This document shows positions 22,001 to 37,000 of a DNA stretch of 64,000 nt, in pieces. The first letter of the stretch is position 1. Every line of letters begins with the position of its first letter. The translations under genes and the position numbers were made by a program. A model generated the notes under the pieces. It was not told the DNA's origin and ran no database searches. It saw nothing but the letters and a program-made list of their open reading frames with translations. Source of the DNA: Sanderia malayensis. Its lineage: Eukaryota; Cnidaria; Scyphozoa; Semaeostomeae; Pelagiidae. The stretch is taken from positions 1,984,001-2,048,000 of the forward strand of contig RQOL01000616.1 of the NCBI GenBank assembly GCA_013076295.1, given 5' to 3'.

Positions 22001-25000
22001 CTCGAAAAAGTCTCACACAAGAAGATTATTATAAAAAATAGCTCAACAAACCTTTTACCCACGGCCAATGAAGCTGGATTCGATTTTAGAAGATCTTCAA
22101 TCATTTTATCGTCGATTCTAAATTGAAGAAATAAAGATATTTTAAATCTGAGAGATTTAAATAATATATGTTATAATATCCTCCAAGATATATGCAAAGC
22201 AACACAACGCCTTAGCAAGTAATATTGCAGATATTAAGAAATTTTTTAAATCCTAAAGCATTATTATAAATACTTACGTGTACCCGTTTCTCGCCTTCTT
22301 TAGACCAGCATGGCTAACAACGGCCTGAAAGGAAATAAATAGAAACTATTAATTAAGATAATATAATATATAAATATGTACCTATAACAAATTAACTTGT
22401 AAAATTGATTTTCACATTTTGAAAAAGGAAAGCGAAATGAAATTCACCTATTCAAATTCTTCCTTTCCTACGAACCGAGTCAACCTTCACAATAAATTAT
22501 CGTACAAAATTCGTAATATTTAATACAGTATACTGTAAAGTGGGCTTTCCGATATTTGAGCGAAGCTAATCAACTCAGCTCAGATTAACAAATAAATTCC
22601 AGAATAACATCAACAAAAAATACCTTATCCGGTTTTATCTTTGCTTCGATAATGTTCTTGTTTTTATCCTCGCCATTTTCCGTGGCACTACTTTTTGTCG
22701 CTTGCAAAACAGGATGATTTGGCACGCTCAATGGATCGACCAAAACATCATAAGGTGCCATAGGGTGTTGATAAGTCGATGGCGTAGATATCTCCCATAA
22801 ATTCGGCTGCCCGAACGTGCCTTGGTTCAAAAAATTAATCAGTTAAAAAACAAGCTGTATTTCTTTCTTGGCCTGGCTAACATGTTGTCTTCGCAAAACA
22901 AAATTGAGAGCGAAACAAACAGCTTTTGAGAGTAATAATTTCATTCACCATCCACATGTTGGCATTCTAGAATTAGCCAATCAATGCTCGCCATTTAGTC
23001 TAATGATGATTTTTCTGCGAGTTGATTGGCTAATATATCAGCAAAGTAAAAGCCACTCGAGTGTCAATTTCTCGGGCACAAATTCCACATGCGAACGAAT
23101 AAGACATTCACTCATTCAAAAGTATAAAAACAAGTTTTCTTGGGGGAAATACCTCTTATTTGAAACGTTTGGCAAAACATAAATGGAATGTTCAAAATAT
23201 CTAGGGACACTTAATGCATGATTAATTGAACTTTGCAACACGAAATCTTTATGATAGAGGGATAAAAATAGTTAAAACACTTACCGACAAAATGTCCGTC
23301 AGTAGTCCACGCTCTCACTGTACAATCCGACGAAGAAGTTAACAATATGTCATAATCTTCGACAAGTTCAATGCTGAAATTATAAAAAAAGTCTTTAAAA
23401 CATTGTAAACGGAGGCCTAGTTGAGTTCATGCGAGGAAAGCTCAAGATAAATCTCAATGTCGCTAAATGAATAGTTCGTTTTCAAAACCTTAAAACTGAT
23501 TTGATAAAAACCTAGAGAACAATTTCGAACGCCAAGCTAAAAGGTCGAAGAATATTTCAAAGATATCTTTATAATTTATGTATCCTTATACATCTAAATT
23601 GTTATAAACATTAAATAAACAAGTTACCTTGTTATATTTTGAATGTGTGATCTCCATTTCAATTGAACTAAAACATGAAGACATTAACAATAAAACACAT
23701 ATTATTGAATAAATAAATTTCTGTCTCAAAGCCACGACATTATATATATTCAACATATTTATGCACTAACTATTCAGAAAAATACCCCCCACCTTTCTTA
23801 TCTTTTATATTTGAGCTCTTACCTGGAGGTTGCGAAGCTTCTGGTCCGGACATTGCATAATCCTGGACATCCCAAATGCATACAAAACCTAAATTAGGTA
23901 GATTCCTTTTAATGTGAAGCAACAAAAAAATCTACAACATGCAACAAAAGCCCTGAACTTTAAACTTTAAACGTAAAGAACTTTATCCACCATATTGTAG
24001 CTTCAATCATATTATGCTGACTGTACATTAAAATACCTTGCGAATCTCCAGTAATTAAACTCGCATTCGATGAATCAACAATCATGGCGGAAACTGTTCC
24101 ATGAGTTGACTAGAGAATTAGAAAAAAGCGTGAGATAAAATGAATCTTGCAAGCTGTAATATAAAGGTAAAGCCCGCCTAACTAAGATTATGGAATAGAC
24201 AAAATGACACAGTTTGGTCGTCTACTTACTCCGACAAATGCTGCATATGGCTTGCTTGCTCGGTAAACATTCCAGAACTGGATGAAACCTAGTTGGATGA
24301 AAAAACATGTTAATGGTGAGTAGAAAGCGTGGATGACTGCATCAAAGGAGCGTTGGGCATAATAACAAGTGGTGAGATAAAGAAAGACCATCACTAATTA
24401 CCTTTTGGTCCATTGGCAACCAATGAAGCAGCATTTTTAGTGCTGTTTCGGCTCTGCAGAAAAGCAAGTTTGCTCACAGCCATAGAGCCTTCCACTAAGA
24501 TTGAATGGAAAAATGAAAGTCAGTTTTGGACAGCTAAACTAAAATTGCATCAAAATGTGGACCAAGACAGCTTAGAAAGTCGTAGACTTTTTCAATTTAA
24601 CATGGAGAAATGGTTCAGGCGGTTCTATCTTATAACCCTCTCAGTATAGAAATACACAGTCTCCGAGAGATAGTGAAAGTATGAAAACACAAACATTAAT
24701 TCCAGTTGTCTTGCATGCAGTAAAAGCTCTAATACTCTTCAATAAGCATCTCTCTTATGGAAATTAATTAAATGAGGCCCTCCCCGGGGGGCTTACTTGA
24801 TTTTCAATGGTAGGTTTGGGAGCCCAAACTTTCTGATCAAGGACACAAGATCAAAATCAATGTGGAAATCAATAAACAACAAAGGTAGCATAAACTCTTG
24901 TGTGGAAATATTTTTATTGAAAAATACTTACGAATATCATGCCTTGAATAGGTACTGTTAGTGGAGTTTGACGTGTTGATTCTACAGAAGATATGTCCAG

Positions 25001-28000
25001 ATACCATGTTCCATATTAAAATCTACACAAGGACATAAAAATTTCCACAAACATTATAATCATCTTCGTTGCCTCGTAGTAACTCATATTGCTTCACAAC
25101 AAAGTACATGTAAACGAGGCTTCAAGCCTCTTGCTTACCTCACCATCATAACTCGATGTAGCAAGTAGATTTGGAGGACAAAATGCAATGGCAAGAATAT
25201 CCTCATGATGTCCATGATGCTGAAAAATAATAAACTTCGATACTGAATGAATTCCATTTAAAATGACATTTCTATGGACATATCTTGCCGCAAGTGCAAT
25301 CTAAACCCTAAACCAGCATATAAGAGCCTACAAATTTTGCATTCAGCCCATTGTTAAAAACAATAGGCTATTGTTTGTTTTATTGTTTTGAATAGAAATA
25401 TCATCCTGGAGGTTCTTAATGCACTGGTTCTTATAAGCTAGTTTTTACTGAATATGTCTGCTGAGTATATATCTGTTTAGAGTCAATACTGAGTTGGGTA
25501 CACAAGTCTAAGATTGTGAAATAAAGCTATGATATGATATTATAGATAGGATGAAGAATAGTAACAACACTCACAATATCATCACTCCATGTAACACAAG
25601 GTTTTTGAACATGATGAAAGTCAGACTGGTCATCCTGAAAGCAATGACATTGAATAGATGAAATCACTGACCATACACGTCGGTAGTCGTGATGTTCACA
25701 GTTAACATGCACCAATAATACATTGGAAGATATCTCAGTTTGACCAATAATTTATCAATGGAATGGGGCACGCAATTTAAATTGCTGACTTTAACATTTA
25801 ATGGAAGTCCTTGAATTCCAACAATAATAAAAAACCCTTATCCCTCTTCGTTAATTCTCACGAAAAACCCAACAACAATATGACTCGTTCAAGGTTAAAG
25901 TGGTTAAGAAAAGGCACAAAAATAAGTGGCAGTGTTCAGCAAGAAAGCATCTTGTTGAATAATAATAGAACTCAAAGTATATTACTTTTATTGAACTTAC
26001 CGAAAATACATTTACTCTTCGGTCCCAGCCGACAGAAACTATGTAGCTATGGTGACGAACGAAATGCTTCTTAGTAAGATTCAGAAGGGGAAATTATTGA
26101 AGCAAAGCGTTCCACTTAATACATTTTGAAACAAGGTAATAAAATGCTCTAAAAGCTCTAAGCCTTCCATGGAAGGGGGCTTAGTTAATTTTCAAAGTCC
26201 CAGAGGGGGGTTTACTATAAATGCTACCGTGAGTGATCTTTTCTTCAGATTAAAGAAACACGTGTAATGTGTGCGAGAGTCGCTAAAGTCAAAGCCTAGA
26301 TTGAGGTATTGGACGCGAAAGGTTGCGGGTAAAAATCCTCCACTTTGCACAAGAATAGATAATTAGAGCAATATGCATGCTTACCGATTCTTGTTGATGA
26401 TAATGTAGCACAAAGCAGTCGTTTCATCCATGTCCTCTTCTGAAAATCAATTATAGCTTAATATTAAACAATGAATACACACAGAGAGGGTATAATTACA
26501 GATATATTAAGTTTTCTAGTACAGCGGAATCGCTTATTAGTTCACTTCACAAACAACTCAATGTGGCCACAATCGAGACTCGTGCAGCAAGTCTATACGC
26601 ACAACTGGTGCAAGTTACAAAGCCATTCAACTCAGGTCACCGATTTTTAATGCCAGATACCCATACAGCCATCATTCCTGGGTTTATATAGTTTAATAGG
26701 AGTGAAATACATATCCCATAATAGGTAATAATTAGGTATTTTTTAAGTAGAGTTTCAGACCAACCTTTTTCCAGGACTCGTAAACAGTGGCCATTGTTGT
26801 AATTCCAGATTTTCAGCCTGCCATCTCTACTACCAGTAATCAGTCTACAAAAGAAAGCAATACGGATAATAAAATGCAGTTTTAATAATAAGGGATCATG
26901 GTAATAATCAGCGGTTGACTCTTCTCTTGAAAATCACCCACAATAATTGGTATCTACCATCATAGTTTAATCAATCACAATTGCTTAATAGAGAGGAGGA
27001 TTAATAGAGAGGGTGTTTGATAGAGAAGAGGCTTAAGAGAGAGGAGGCTTAATAGAGGGGCTTAAAATATAGGGGGCTTAATAGAGGAGGCTTAGTAAAC
27101 GGGGCTTAATAGAGAGAAGGCTTAATAGAGGGGGTTAATAGAGAAAGTCAATAAGGGCTTAATAAAGCTCTACGGTATACGTGCAATAAATGCACGTGTT
27201 TATGTGGTTGAATGATATTGAAAAATAAGCCATACCTTCTTTCGGTTGAGTCAAACACCATTGTCGTAATGCCAGTGTCACCGTGAGCATTGGAAAATTC
27301 AAACACACACTTGCCAGTCTCGATGTCCCAAACTCTGACAATCTAAATATTACAACAGTGATGGAGTGAATGATTGAAAGGGTAATACTGTCTGTACTGT
27401 GTACAATGATTCTACAGCTAATTGAGCATACAACTCTATTAACTGTTGTAATAGTAAGATTGATGCAGTGAAAAATACTGAGAGCATCTACTCACCGAGC
27501 TGTCTGAAGCAGTAACAACCTGTTTAAAACTCCGATTGTACTTCACTGAGTTGACACTTTCCTTGTGTGTTGTCGTCATATGGTGCGACAGAGGCCTGGG
27601 TGAAAGGAAAGATAAACAGTTCTGAAATTGTTTAGTTAATACAGAAATCCTGGTAGTTGTATAGGTAATATCATAACAGATTTCAAAGGTGCATCACATT
27701 TAGCTTGTCGAACGAGTAAAGTTGTTGAAAGGATAAATCAAGACAGCTTCTCCCAAATTTTGACCGCGCCTTAACTTCTGTCTTTCCCATTTTCAGTATG
27801 CTTAAATTAACATGGAATTGTATACCATCAAATATTGCAACTATACTTGGAACTAGAAGTTTAACCTCGATATGATTTGTACTTTTAGACCATAACAGTT
27901 GATAGAAGTAGAGGAATCACCACTGTCTTTTTGACAATAAAATCAAGATGAAGACATGTACTCACTTGCTTTTGACACTCAGCAAAGACATGTTATCTGT

Positions 28001-31000
28001 GACAACGGCCAGTCCACGAGAATCTGGATTATAATGAATTGCTGGAAAGTAAAATATACATAGCGTAAGAACACAATGTTATTTTCGTCTCAAATAAATG
28101 TTAATTAACTTGAATAGACAAATCAGTTATTTATGAGCTGAATAAACAGCTATTACAGACAAATGATAAAATCTTTCAACGAAAATTAATCCAGTTTCAG
28201 CCAAAAATTTAAGCAAGGGATAAAGTAAACGTTAAAAATCGTCGACTTCGATATTGAATGGAAGTCCTTAAAATCCCCTAATTCTTTGAAAATTTGAAAA
28301 TATAAACGCAATATGGCCCTTCCAGAAGGCATCATAAATAGTAATGCCCCTTAGAAAATGCCCCAAAATGGGGTAGATAACATTGTATTTAAATAGGAGA
28401 GATTATACTTACCAGCAAGGTCTCCCCTGATTTTGTGTGCTTTTGGGCGCACTGTAAGCAGACAGGTTTGGTCGTGTAGGTCCCATACCTAAAAGCAAAT
28501 TGGAACTGTTGCGATTCGTACTCATTGTATTTGTTCTATTTACCATTCATTATTCAAATGAATAATTGGTAAATAGGACATTGTGCTGTTAAATAGCATA
28601 ACTGCATTCATAAGTTGATAGGAGAGCGTGCATGTAAATTGCAGGGTGCAAGACAGGAGGGAGTAAGTTGGGGGAGTAAGTTGAAGGGAGTAAGTTGACA
28701 GGAGAGAGTAAGATCTGATAGAAAGGTGTAAAAGGTGTACAAGCTAATTGGATGGAGTTAAAGCTAACAGAAAAAAGTAAGGCTTATAGGGATAGGGAAT
28801 GGTTAGGGACTGATAGGGAATGACTAAGGACTGATAGGGGGGATGTAAGATCTAATTTGCGGGAATACGAGTTGACAAGAGGGTGTACAAGCTGACATAA
28901 GGGTTTTACGAGCTGACAGGCGAGTGTAAGAGTTGATAGAAGGGTTTAAGATGCGAGAGGTAAGTCACAACCATGACATCGAAATGTAGCCAGCAAGATA
29001 GCACCAATCTTGAGCATCTCAGCTAGGTAATGAAGTAGGATAATGAGGATAGTACAAGAGACAACATACTTTAATTGTTTTGTCATTTGATATGCTGAAG
29101 AGTCGATTGTCTTCAGCGACAACGAACAGATAGAAAATTGGAGTGACGTGACCACGTAAAATACCAATAGGTTTGCTGATAATGAAACAAACGAACAATG
29201 AATAAAAGAACAGACAAGAAAATTAAGAAATAGATAAAATAGGTAGAGAGTGGAGGTAATAAACTAACAAAAAGAGCATGAAACAAATAGTTGAAAAAAA
29301 ATAAGAACAATGAATACACAAAAATAAAAAGATAGACAAATCCATAGAAAAATAGATTACCTTGGAACATAGGGATTCCAAAGTCGTATTAACCTGTCCA
29401 TTCCTTGAGGCAAAAGACAAAAATTAGAGCATGCTGAACTCTAAGAATAGCTCAAAGACACAAAAAACAGAGTCAATCAAATGGACCTCACCTCCAGTGG
29501 CAATGATGTTCTTTTCTTTGCAAAAATCAAATGTTCTCACACCCTTGTAAACTCTGAACGTTGTCTCATCGCAATCCAAGCGTCTCTTGGGGGGTGTATC
29601 TCGAACAGGGGGGAAGTTTGCGGTCTTTCGGCCAGTTGAATGGATGGATATTTCACGAAGCGACGTCTCAACATGTGTGCTTCCAAGTGTTTGTCCTGAA
29701 ATGGTAGCAAAAGTATTTACGCCCAGTGCCATTGCTTGCTTGAACTGTCATATGGTTATTGCAAGAGCATCTTAAGGAAATAAGGGCATTTATATCAATG
29801 TTAAGAAAACCAAGCGTTGAATACATGCTGTCGAAACATACGTACCAATGACTAAAGAGTGATATTGGTCGCTGGAGCATGATATGACAGCTCTGATTGA
29901 CTCATAGTATCGAAGCTATGAAAAAATTATGCAAAAATATATTTTATAATTTTAAAATCATTTTATACTAAAAATTTACAACTTCAGAACATCACGCTAT
30001 GCTGGTGGAGAATTCGTGTGTCAAAAGTCAAAAGTCATCTATACTCAACGGACCTCTTGGACCCAGTCATTGTGAACTTTCCACCTAAAGGACAAAGGTT
30101 GAAAATATGACACAAAGGTGACACGGTAGAGACGAAGAAATTAGAGAAAGTCATTTGTTCAATGTACTACGAATTGTAGATACTATGTCAGTATCTAACT
30201 ATGTTTCGTCTAGGATTGTATTTTATAACTTTGATCTTCTAGACTGCAAACGAACTCAAGAGATTTGACAAGAACTCAAGAGCACTTTCACCCACCTTAC
30301 AAAATTGATATTCGGTGAACTGAGTACACTGAAAACAAAAACGATAACATATTGTCAAATGTTGGACAATTCGAAGGCAACAGGCATAAGCATGCTCCAA
30401 ATGTATCGGCCATGGACAGGACAGCATCTTCGTAAATAAAAACGCTTTAAGCTGCATTTGAGTATACACGAAAGATTATGAGAGGGAACAGAGTGACTGA
30501 ATGATGACAACTGTCAACCCAGATCCAGCAAAATTCTTACCTGTCCATGCTTGTGCTGGCAATGCCGTCAACTTTCGGCATCTTTTTCCATGTGCGTAAT
30601 ACCTCGCCAACATTTTTAACGATAAAGATGCTGATGCAACCCTGGAGAAGACAAATAAAATGAAATGATCAAGGCTGCTACCCCCTGTCAATACAATTTT
30701 CAATACTATTTATTAATGGACAAGAAGGACTCACCAGGGGGTTAGAATATTGACATTAAATAGAATGAGGGTGTGCAGCAGGGTATAGCTATAGAAGCAC
30801 TATCATGGCTATCATATCAAGACCTGATAACTTCAGTGGAAATTCTACGACACCTCTCTACAACCAATACGGATGGTTTTATCTGTTCAGAAAAGTAATT
30901 TTCATACGGAAAAATATCTCTATGGCGGACAGAGAGTTCCACACAAAATGGGGTCACTGCAATATCAGTACGATAAAGTGGATTGTTAGCTGCAAAAATT

Positions 31001-34000
31001 ATGGCTAACTAACATACGTTATACATATGTATGAATAACGTATAATAAAATTATCAAGGTCCGTTCATTTAAGTCCTTTTTGGAGAAATATCTCAAGGGA
31101 AAGCTGTGAAAAATATAAAGCAACAGATATATAATACCCAAAACCAGCAGGAAAATAGCCTAATTTATAGAATCAGATGCTGATTGAACGCAAGGTTACA
31201 AAAATTGCATACTGAAAGGAAATTGGTCCTTTATTCAAGATATCCTAAAGCTATGTACTCAGACAAGATCCAAATGCAATCACATGGCTTGATCGATGAA
31301 GCTGGGCTGAGATCAATGTTGATCAGCAATGGAAGCAAACTGATCCCCAACCAAACTAGGCCAAGTGTGGCTTTGCAGATGGATTAAAAAGGCGAGCAAA
31401 CGCGAGAGTCGAGCTCATAAAAATTCCCCATCACTTGCAAATCTAAGCTTGACCTATTTCATAATCCATAGCATACTTTCATATATGATATCGATTTTAT
31501 ATGTTTGTAGAGGATAGTTTGGTGTCACAGTGTCGGCTGCAATGAAATCTTCAGTAATTAATATCATTGTCTGCGAAAATTTGAGCAGGCAGATGAGCTA
31601 TTGTACCTTACTTGCTTATACTAATTGTTATTATATCCCCACGGCGCGGGTATGTATCTGTTTTGGAATCAGACACTTCATCTCCAAGCTATCCAATTAA
31701 TTCACGTAACATCCATTTGGATTAATCGTTCAAATTTGAAACTATTTGCTTCATAACATTTCATGTTTGTATGTGCTTAGATCAGCTCTGAAAGGACACC
31801 TGACTTCGCTGGCCTGTCACATATCGGTACAGTGGGCACCTCTATTTACAACGGAGTACAGGTCTTACCCAGAAAGCGTCAGAGGAATATTGTCATGAAC
31901 CTTTACACAACGGACACCCCATTCGGCGCGAAAAAATTAAGACCGCTAAAGGAAGATTCTACACAGTGTTGGATTCCTATCATGACAGCATTCTAATAAT
32001 AACAGAATAGTCAAATAATCGCTTTCCTGCCGTCATGCAAGTTTCATGCTCCACCTGGCACCCCGTGACACCTCAAAAGCTATTCACACGCCTTGGCAAA
32101 TTAAATTGAAGCTGGACATTATTCAGGGGCTGCTTAGCGCAGCAAGCTAGATCGAAGCAACATACTTCGGTAGCCCTGCTTACCTGTTTGTACCACAGAA
32201 CAATAACAACGAAATTAAGAACAGCAAGAATAATAATGCGAATGATGACCACTTACGTCACTATCTCCAAACAATATGAGACATTCATCAGAGCTAACAG
32301 AACTAAAAACAAAAGAGAAAAGAACAATAATAACAACAAAAAATGACAGAAAAATTGCTGTTGTTGTTGCTGTCGTAACTTAATTTACCCAGGCCACCAA
32401 CAAGAAGAGTAACGGCCAATTGCTAGAAAATTACGCAGATTCAAAGCGATGTGGAGAAAAGATTGAAGACAATGTGATGATCCTTACCAATAGTCCAGAC
32501 GAAGAGGCACGGTTTCTAGGCTGGAAATCTGACAATAGGCTTCGAATGTCGACAGCTCAAAGAACTGGATTTCTCGATCCCTATATGCAACAATGGAGAA
32601 TGCATATAGTCAAGCTGAAAATAGGATGACGTCATAGAGGCCCATACCCTTGACGTCACATATACATAAGGTCGCAAGGCTGAAGATACGTAAAAATAGC
32701 ATCGCGTCTCTTAAAAAAGAGGAGAAATTTAGCAAAGTTGAAACGACGAAATGCTTTGAGAAATATCTTCTTATTTCAGACGCTACACGCGCAAATTAAA
32801 AACTAATAAGCGCTCCGGGCGATTATTTATTTGGAGTATCGTGTGGTATGAAGTTGGCGTTGCTTACCCAGTGGATATGATAAACTTGTTGTACTGTGGC
32901 ATTAGAATGAAATCAGTTATCCACTTGCTTTTCTTTCCCCCTCCACTTTCGATCTGGGAAAGATTAAGTATAATCAATGAAATAAACCAAATCAAAATCT
33001 TGCAAAAAATAACGACCATTCGTCGTGATGACAATAAAAAGTAAGATCATTATCACCATCATTCAAAATAAAATGAAATAATCATACTTGTTTTGTTCTT
33101 TTGAAGTTCATGGACTGACTCCAAAATGAAACCATGCCATCCTAAAGTAATGAGATAGGTAAAGCGTTTTTATGCAACAAACGGCAAGAAAACATTGGAA
33201 TGGTGCGCAAGAACTACTGTACGCAATGCTAAAGATGGTCGCTTTACATAACCTGATGTAGAGTCTTACTTCGAACTGTTGCGACCAGCTAGACTCGCTA
33301 CATTGCGTCCCCTCGCTCGTTTGTCGTTCTTGTGTTGAGCGAGTTACGAGCGAGGCACAGGGACACAATGTAGAGAGTCTAGCGTCCAGCCTGAGAGGGT
33401 GCGGCTCAAAGATAGGATAGGTAGTACTTCATATATCATACCTGACTGACACCAAGAAAATTGTTATCATTGGTATGGCAAATTCGAAGCACAGAATCGC
33501 GATGTGGAGAGCTTTCAATATGCGCTGGCAAATGAAATGCGGTCTGAAAAATAAAGAAGACTTAAACAAGGTCTTGAGCGGGGCAATGAAATAAAATAAA
33601 TCGCTCATCAAACTAGTAATTTTCGCTGATGATGCTTATATTATATGCTGAACTATATTACGCTTTACTAATAAACTATTGAGCAGTGTTATCTGCAGTA
33701 AAAACCCAAAAAGATATTGTCTGAAAGAAGAAACATTCAAGTTTGCGCTAATGTGAAGAAATAGAACGGCAATGGAGAGGCATAAGAAAACTCGGCTAAG
33801 CACATAAATTAAGTTACTACATAATTAAAAGCAAATCATTTTTCGTTGTAATAGCGCTTGAATAGACAAGGTATGGAGTGTCGTAGTAGTTTGAGGCTCT
33901 TAATAGGGACCAAAGCAGCTTCTAACGGACTATGGCTTGAATTAGACAACTCGTAAATATAAACTGCATCCTGGTAAACATGAAAGAAACAGAGTAAAAA

Positions 34001-37000
34001 CAATTGCCAAACATGTGCTTGAAAGATGGCTTTCATTCAGTTTATTTACGAGTGCAAAATAGAAGGCAGCGATTGAAAGAAACAAGTAGTTAGCAAGTGT
34101 TTATGCTATGCATTGAGCAACTCGCAGATGATTAGTAATAGCTGTTCCAAACAGATCATAACAGGTGCAGCATGCAAGGATGTATGCATGCTTAATTGCA
34201 CGTTATACTATGTACGCCTTCCAAGCATATTTACAGCTTATTAAACCGAGTCTGTAAAGAACAGGTTGCATTAAAAAATAGCAAATTAGCTTATTAAGAG
34301 GTATAGAGTTTATTTACAAAAACAAGCTCATATCCGAGCGTGGTAAATGGCAGATCATTGATTGGGGCTTCACGAGTGCATTGCCATATGTTTGTTTGCT
34401 TGTATGCTTGTCTGTTGTAAACTGACCAGCAACACGAAGATCGATGCTTATCAGAGCACACATGATCATTGCGTGGTCCTGAAGGGAACTATTCAAGAAA
34501 TTGCTCACAAACAACGCAATAGTAAAAAGCCAATTAGTGCATGAAGCGTGCACCACTGCCTATCAGTGGTAACAAAGTCACAAACATCGACAACGACCAG
34601 TTATAAACAGACCAGGTGGAGCATGAAAGAAAGAAGTCGTTATTAACAAGGTAATGACTTATTTACGAAACAAATTCAAACAAAATATCCAGAGACGGCA
34701 TAGGACCACCTGTAGACAGACCAGGTGGGACATGAAAGACAAAACTCCATATTTACAAGGTTGTCTCCTCGTAATGACTTGATTACCAAGCAAACTCTTA
34801 CCCAAGCATGGTAAACAATTAACTTGTAACTAGTGTTTTGCTGTTTCGCTTAGTGAAGCAGTGAGGAAATTCGCAAACAACTATAACATGACCTGCTTCA
34901 AACACATCGAGTTAAGCACAAGCTCGTTAGCAGTCCACGCATCTCAATGGTGAATCTGTGTTAACTGAAATTCAAATATGAGCATGATAAACAAGCACTA
35001 ATTAGCAAAAAGCTGAAAATAAAACCAATATTCTCAGAATAAAATACCCCAGCTTCATGATCGTGATACATTTCACATTCAAACGTTTGGCGTTGTAATT
35101 TGTTCAAATCAGATAACCAATAAGAGAGGGGCACAATTTATAAAAGGGTGCAGTTATTTCTCTGAAAAAAGGCCGTCTACTAAAAAACGGGCGTGGTCTC
35201 AACCGATTTTCCGAGTGGTACCGCCAACCACGACCCACTTTCAACATTTGATCGCACCTTGTCCCGCCAGCCTCCAACATTAATCGCCTGCGCTGGAAAT
35301 TGAGATAAGCAAGTAAATTAACTCGGAAACTAACATTTGTGACCAGAGATATGATGACCATGATATCCATAACGATCAGACAGCTCTTCAAAAACAGAAA
35401 GGTGGACGAGATGGTGGATGTCTTGCAACTGGGTACGGTTGACCATCACATTGTGTACGGAATAAGTAAAATAGCCAAACAGGAAAAAAGACATAGAGCA
35501 AAGAAGAATGCAATAAAATCCCCTGGTCTTTGGCAGACATATACGTCACTTCGCAACAAAGGGGCTGTAGCAATACAAAGGCTTATCTGGATCTTGTAAA
35601 TGAAAGTAAAGAAAATCGGAAACAAATTTGGAGGGCTGTAGATAAAGTGTTGAATAGAGAAACTTAATCGGTACAGGGTTCTTGCCTTGAAATCTAGGGA
35701 CGAAATGTTACTAAGGAAAATGACATCGTCGAAGCTCTTAGCCAAAACTTTATTACTGTTGGTCCAAAATTAGCTGAGAAACTGAATTCCAATTAAGAAA
35801 TCTTGTACAATAGAAACAACTGGATAATGTATATTGAGCCCTGGTCGAAAGTGATTTACGCTATTCAAATGTAATCTGGGGAAGTATCCATGGAACCAAA
35901 ATGGTATTACAAAATCTACAGGATACCGCCCGTATCCAAGGTATCAAGTATATTCTGTAGTCACAAGGTATCCAGGGGGTACAAGGTAACAGTTGGAGAT
36001 GACATGTCAGCACGCACTCCCCAACAAAAGACCAAACGATCCATCGCTGTCGCCTTAGCGATGGTAATCATCGGTCAATAGTGCAATCAAGTACCATGAA
36101 TAGATTGGATCCTGCTTAAGCCGCCAATTTCGAGATTGAATACACAGCAATTGGCTGGCTGGCCTGAATAAATGGCTATTGGCAATCTCAAAGTCATTAA
36201 TTAACGAAGCGCATTGGCAGCTGAAGCAAGTGCGTGTTCTCTGTCACCACATCGAGGGGATTGAATTGAATGCGGATTGAATTGAATTGCAAGGCAACAA
36301 ATAGAAGAGATTGAATTGAATTGCTAGTGAATTAGAACAAGCAATCTAGACTAAAATATGATATATAAAACTTAGTATATCAGAAATAGGGCTCTATCTG
36401 CAAGCCACGCATGTATATATGTAAAATTAGCGTAAGTATGCAGGTATGTAATGTAAGTCAGGTATGTATGTAGTCAGTTACTAATGCGTGGGTTATGCGC
36501 CAAATTGTGCGAGCAGTAAAATGAAATTTACGCCACCCAAGCAACGCTAGAACCACGCGGTGGTAGTGAGGTTTTGGTTTGCTAGATGTTTGGAAAATCC
36601 GCGGATTTCACAGAAAGACTACATAATCGCACAGTGGTGATGTGATCGTGACTGGAAATTCGGCTGCAAAGGCTCCGCGTATTACACAAAACCACATAAA
36701 AGAGCAAACTGACGGGCAAAGGAGTTGAAATCATTGCACTTAGTTGTGAAGGCTAAACAGCAGGCCACATCAAACAGAATCAATTAATAACACGGTAAGA
36801 ATGGCCAGGTGGGGAGGGAGAAAATATGTACTGTTGATCAATGATAATCCTGATTATGATTATGGTTGGCAGTGCATTTGTCACAATTATGGGTGACACT
36901 TAACTTCCCATTACAATGCACCCTGTATGAGAAGATTTGGTACATTGCGTAATGATGGCTCACACTACAACTATGTGTAACATCGTCAATGAACGATAGC

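Larger units (their letters stand above)
22059..33543 (-). other. WD40 part of the gene: exons 6-36
   Basis: Exons: 33543-33442, 33141-33088, 32953-32868, 32580-32488, 32293-32257, 30641-30541, 30328-30296, 30084-30054, 29915-29846, 29695-29492, 29403-29361, 29175-29070, 28488-28413, 28041-27966, 27595-27496, 27342-27236, 26844-26765, 26439-26385, 26046-26001, 25634-25575, 25219-25139, 25022-24932, 24494-24402, 24288-24230, 24109-24037, 23888-23823, 23667-23628, 23373-23285, 22820-22624, 22324-22278, 22117-22059. WD-type strands include GMDRLIRLWNPY, SNDKTIKVWDLHD, SDSSIVRVWDIETG, SRDGRLKIWNY, SYDGEILIWNM and GDSQGFVCIWDV. Phases match at every junction. Confidence 0.82.

Noticed and set aside
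32257..32650. Plus-strand frame at 32420-32629 as a gene
   Set aside because: It is the antisense of a WD40 exon (32580-32488) and its flanks.
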